From an uncultured Roseobacter sp. (GTDB taxonomy: Bacteria > Pseudomonadota > Alphaproteobacteria > Rhodobacterales > Rhodobacteraceae), in the NCBI RefSeq assembly GCF_947495275.1, contig NZ_CANLYL010000006.1, positions 124,001 to 188,000 on the forward strand: a stretch of 64,000 bases of DNA, given 5' to 3'. Positions 61,796 to 64,000 of the stretch are shown one piece after another. Every line of letters starts with the position of its first letter. Position 1 is the first letter of the stretch. The translations under genes were made by a program, and so were the position numbers. Under the pieces are notes generated by a model. It saw nothing but the letters and a program-made list of their open reading frames with translations. It did not search any database and had not been told where the DNA came from.

Positions 61796-62532
61796 CAGAT
61801 GCAGAACCCGTGCTAAGCCTTCAGAACGTCCACAAGGCATTTGGCGGCGTTGTCGCGATAGAGGAATTCTCGCTTGATCTGCGCGCAGGGCAAATCGTGG
61901 CGCTCGTCGGCGACAATGGCGCTGGTAAATCGACGCTGATCAAGATTATTTCAGGGGTTCATACGCCGACATCTGGAGGCATTCGGCTGGATGGCGAACC
62001 CACAGCGTTTGCGGATGCAAGCTCTGCCAGAAGTAACGGGATAGAAGTTGTGTATCAAGATCTGGCACTGGCAGATCAGCAACCGGTTTACATGAACATG
62101 TTTTTGGGCCGGGAACTGACCAAACAACCCTTTGGCCTGTTGGACAAGTCACGGATGCGCCAGCAAACTCAGACGCTGGTGGATGAGTTGGATATCCGCA
62201 TCCCTTCTGTAAATTCCACAATCAGCGATCTTAGTGGTGGGCAGCGTCAGGGCGTCGCGATCGCGCGCGCAACCCACTGGGCGAGCAAACTGATCTTGCT
62301 CGATGAGCCCACCGCCGCTCTCGGCGTGGCAGAAACCGCCCGGGTCGAAGAGTTGATCATCAGCCTCAAAACCAAAAATCTCGCGATACTCATGGTCAGC
62401 CACAGCCTTGATCAGGTGTTCCGACTGTCGGATCGCATTTGCGTATTGCGCCGCGGCGTGCAGATCGGCATTCGCGAAACAGCCAAAACCGACAAGAACG
62501 AGATCGTTTCAATGATTACGGGCGTATCGTAA
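61792..62532 (+). CDS. CUT2-type single-domain ABC ATPase
   Basis: 246 residues with one nucleotide-binding domain: Walker A GDNGAGKST, LSGGQRQGVAI signature, Walker B LILLDEPTAALG, H-loop VSHSL. RbsA-type proteins have two fused domains (~500 residues); this short form is the FrcA-type that works as a homodimer. Start at 61792 through ATGA overlap with the racemase gene. It is the last gene of the operon. Confidence 0.92.
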   Translation: MTDAEPVLSLQNVHKAFGGVVAIEEFSLDLRAGQIVALVGDNGAGKSTLIKIISGVHTPTSGGIRLDGEPTAFADASSARSNGIEVVYQDLALADQQPVYMNMFLGRELTKQPFGLLDKSRMRQQTQTLVDELDIRIPSVNSTISDLSGGQRQGVAIARATHWASKLILLDEPTAALGVAETARVEELIISLKTKNLAILMVSHSLDQVFRLSDRICVLRRGVQIGIRETAKTDKNEIVSMITGVS

Positions 62533-62714
62533 AAGCATAACCTTGAGGTCAGCGTTTTTTCAAGTCCGCGACCGCGATCATTCTCATTGGCAAATAACGT
62601 CAAAAACGAGCCTTCGGAATGGAAATTGAGGCAGATTGAGCGAGCATTGGATCATGGCGGTCATGCGGTGACCGGCGTTGCAAAAGTGCGGGCCGGAAAT
62701 CCTCAACGCAGCAC

Positions 62715-63230
62715 CTACACCGGGTCAACCTTTTCGGCCTCTTCGCTTTCCGCATTCTCTTTCAGAAGCTCCTCGCGGAATTCGGCGAGGCGCATCTTTT
62801 GATGGTCTGTCAGTTCCCCCTCCGACGCATCCCTGCCCGATGCTTCAAGCGTACCCAGGGACTCTGGCTGTATTTCAGCCACCGCGGTGAAGCCATTCGC
62901 AATTGCATCGACCAGCGCCGCGGCATCAGATTGTCCTTCTGAATGGCGCAGTATCGCGACCCGCATGCGCCAATAGGCATCATAAAAGACGCTCGCCATG
63001 CGGCCGGGTTGCACAAACGATACGACGCCGACAATCAAAGTCGACAGCACACCCAGAAATTGCGGGTTCAGGACCAGCATATCTGACTCGAAATCCGCTG
63101 CGATCAGAGCGCCGACCAGGATTCCCATGATCCCGAGCGAGAAGTGCACGTAGAGCAAAAAATGATAATAACGGTTCCACCATCTCATGGAGTGTTTGGC
63201 GGCATCCAACGCAGATTCGTCTTCCATCAT
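62715..63230 (-). CDS. Small two-TM membrane protein (possibly SLATT-like)
   Basis: About 171 residues from the tandem ATGs at 63230/63227 (GAGAGG lies just upstream). Two TM helices (FLLYVHFSLGIMGILVGALIAA and the one around FLGVLSTLIVGVVSFV) are followed by a WRMRVAILRH amphipathic helix and a long acidic tail (GELTDHQKMRLAEFREELLKENAESEEAEKVD). The 2TM layout with a following helix resembles SLATT effector domains, but conserved positions cannot be checked here. It stands alone between the ROK operon and the AraC gene. Confidence 0.55.
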   Translation of the reverse strand: MMEDESALDAAKHSMRWWNRYYHFLLYVHFSLGIMGILVGALIAADFESDMLVLNPQFLGVLSTLIVGVVSFVQPGRMASVFYDAYWRMRVAILRHSEGQSDAAALVDAIANGFTAVAEIQPESLGTLEASGRDASEGELTDHQKMRLAEFREELLKENAESEEAEKVDPV

Positions 63231-63419
63231 CCCACCTCTCAATTGAGCAATACAATGGTCACAGGTTGGGAGCGCACAGGCTTTTTGTCAAATTCACCAT
63301 GGAATCCTGATCGGTGCCATCACCAGGCATTGGAATTCGGGGGCAAATAGGGTCGGATGAACCGAACCTGATCACGCAAAGCACCGGACCGACAATCACA
63401 TCAAGGCTGATACGAATGT

Positions 63420-64000
63420 TCAGTTCTCGGAACTGCCTCTATCACCAGCCAGAGCGCTGCTGCTTGATCCGGTATTTCGATAATCCGTAGGCGACTGGCC
63501 ATAGACCCGCTGAAATTCCCTGTAGAAATTCGACCGCGTCATGAAACCCGAAGCCTCTGCGATGTCCTTCACACTTTGCTCACCATTGACCAGAAGGTTT
63601 GCGGCGTGGGCGAGGCGAAGTTCGTTGATGTACTGCGAGACGTTCTTTCGCTTCATCCGGTTTATCGCGGCAGAAACATTGCGCGCAGGCAAATGCAGAC
63701 GTCTTGCAAGGCGCTGAACCGTCAACTCGGGATCAAGGAAAAGCTGATGATCCCTCATGACGGCATCCAGACGTCTTTCGATTTCCGGATCCTGTGGCTC
63801 GGTCGTCTGAGGAAGGTGTCGCGCGCCTTCCAGGCGCCCCCCAAGCAACCGCGGCAACGCCAAAATCATCGCCAGAAGTACAACAATCAATGCGGCTGCC
63901 CCATAAGAGATCAGCGTAGTGACATTGGCCCCCCGGTTCATGGCGAAATCCAGCGCTATGATCGTATCAAGGAGCAGAATGAAGGCCAGAAAACCAATGC
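63420..64000 (-). CDS. AraC-family regulator with membrane-bound N-terminus (5' end outside window)
   Basis: The frame is open to the right window edge, with hydrophobic codons (IGFLAFILLLDTIIALDF) before the internal Met at 63941, so that Met is not the true start. A TM segment (TLISYGAAALIVVLLAMILALPRLL) leads to a linker and a C-terminal AraC HTH (LTVQRLARRLHLPARNVSAAINRMKRKNVSQYINELRLAHAANLL...VKDIAEASGFMTRSNFYREFQRVYGQSPTDYR). This matches membrane-anchored AraC regulators with a multi-TM sensor. The target is not visible. Confidence 0.88.
   Translation of the reverse strand, partial: IGFLAFILLLDTIIALDFAMNRGANVTTLISYGAAALIVVLLAMILALPRLLGGRLEGARHLPQTTEPQDPEIERRLDAVMRDHQLFLDPELTVQRLARRLHLPARNVSAAINRMKRKNVSQYINELRLAHAANLLVNGEQSVKDIAEASGFMTRSNFYREFQRVYGQSPTDYRNTGSSSSALAGDRGSSEN

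Overview
The window is GC-rich, densely packed DNA of alphaproteobacterial character, most like the marine Roseobacter group of Rhodobacterales. The support is indirect: many solute-binding-protein-dependent importers (two HAAT/Liv-type ABC systems, one Fe/AEP-type ABC system, one CUT2-type ABC system, one TRAP system), a BKACE enzyme, a BisC-type molybdoenzyme, a B12 riboswitch in front of a DUF1636 gene, and frequent ATGA overlaps. There is no rRNA, tRNA, insertion sequence or CRISPR array. Both edges cut a gene (an MscS channel on the left, an AraC-type membrane regulator on the right).

Layout. 1-5.7 kb: MscS channel, DUF4239 membrane protein, and a divergent HxlR regulator / FAD oxidoreductase pair with an exported protein. 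6.0-13.5 kb: a two-gene unit made of a 73-residue lysine-tailed protein and a 2401-residue RHS giant. Its N-terminus resembles the Pup ligase/depupylase branch of the glutamine-synthetase superfamily and its C-terminal tip looks like a reduced protein kinase. This is the strongest candidate for something undescribed. 13.7-19.4 kb: small molybdopterin-domain protein, GGDEF-EAL protein, proline-racemase-family enzyme, DUF1636 gene under a cobalamin riboswitch, and a nucleotidyltransferase-fold gene with twin palindromes at its start. 19.6-26 kb: a Liv importer whose LivM is fused to an alpha/beta hydrolase and whose LivG lacks a normal signature motif, divergent from a LuxR solo with a tra-box-like palindrome. 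26-33.5 kb: PQQ-type sugar dehydrogenase, M20 amidohydrolase, nucleotidyltransferase, BisC-like reductase, XRE regulator.

33.7-39.3 kb: LacI regulator (perfect operator), ABC importer and a calcineurin-type phosphodiesterase, overlapping like one operon. 39.5-44.1 kb: GntR regulator divergent from an SDR plus TRAP transporter operon. 44.2-45.9 kb: membrane-anchored caspase-like protein with an EF-hand loop. 46.2-55.8 kb: a ten-gene catabolic operon (cyclase, cupin, SDR, 3-hydroxyacyl-CoA-dehydrogenase-like enzyme, Liv importer, BKACE) divergent from an IclR regulator. 56-62.5 kb: ROK regulator, M20 peptidase, CUT2-type importer and a YhfX-like PLP racemase, an unusual pairing of a sugar-type importer with amino-acid-type enzymes. 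The end holds a small two-TM protein and the cut AraC gene.

Recurrent theme: each importer operon is paired with its own regulator and, where visible, a palindromic operator; three of them have a stem-loop immediately behind the binding-protein gene, which would allow excess binding protein over membrane subunits.
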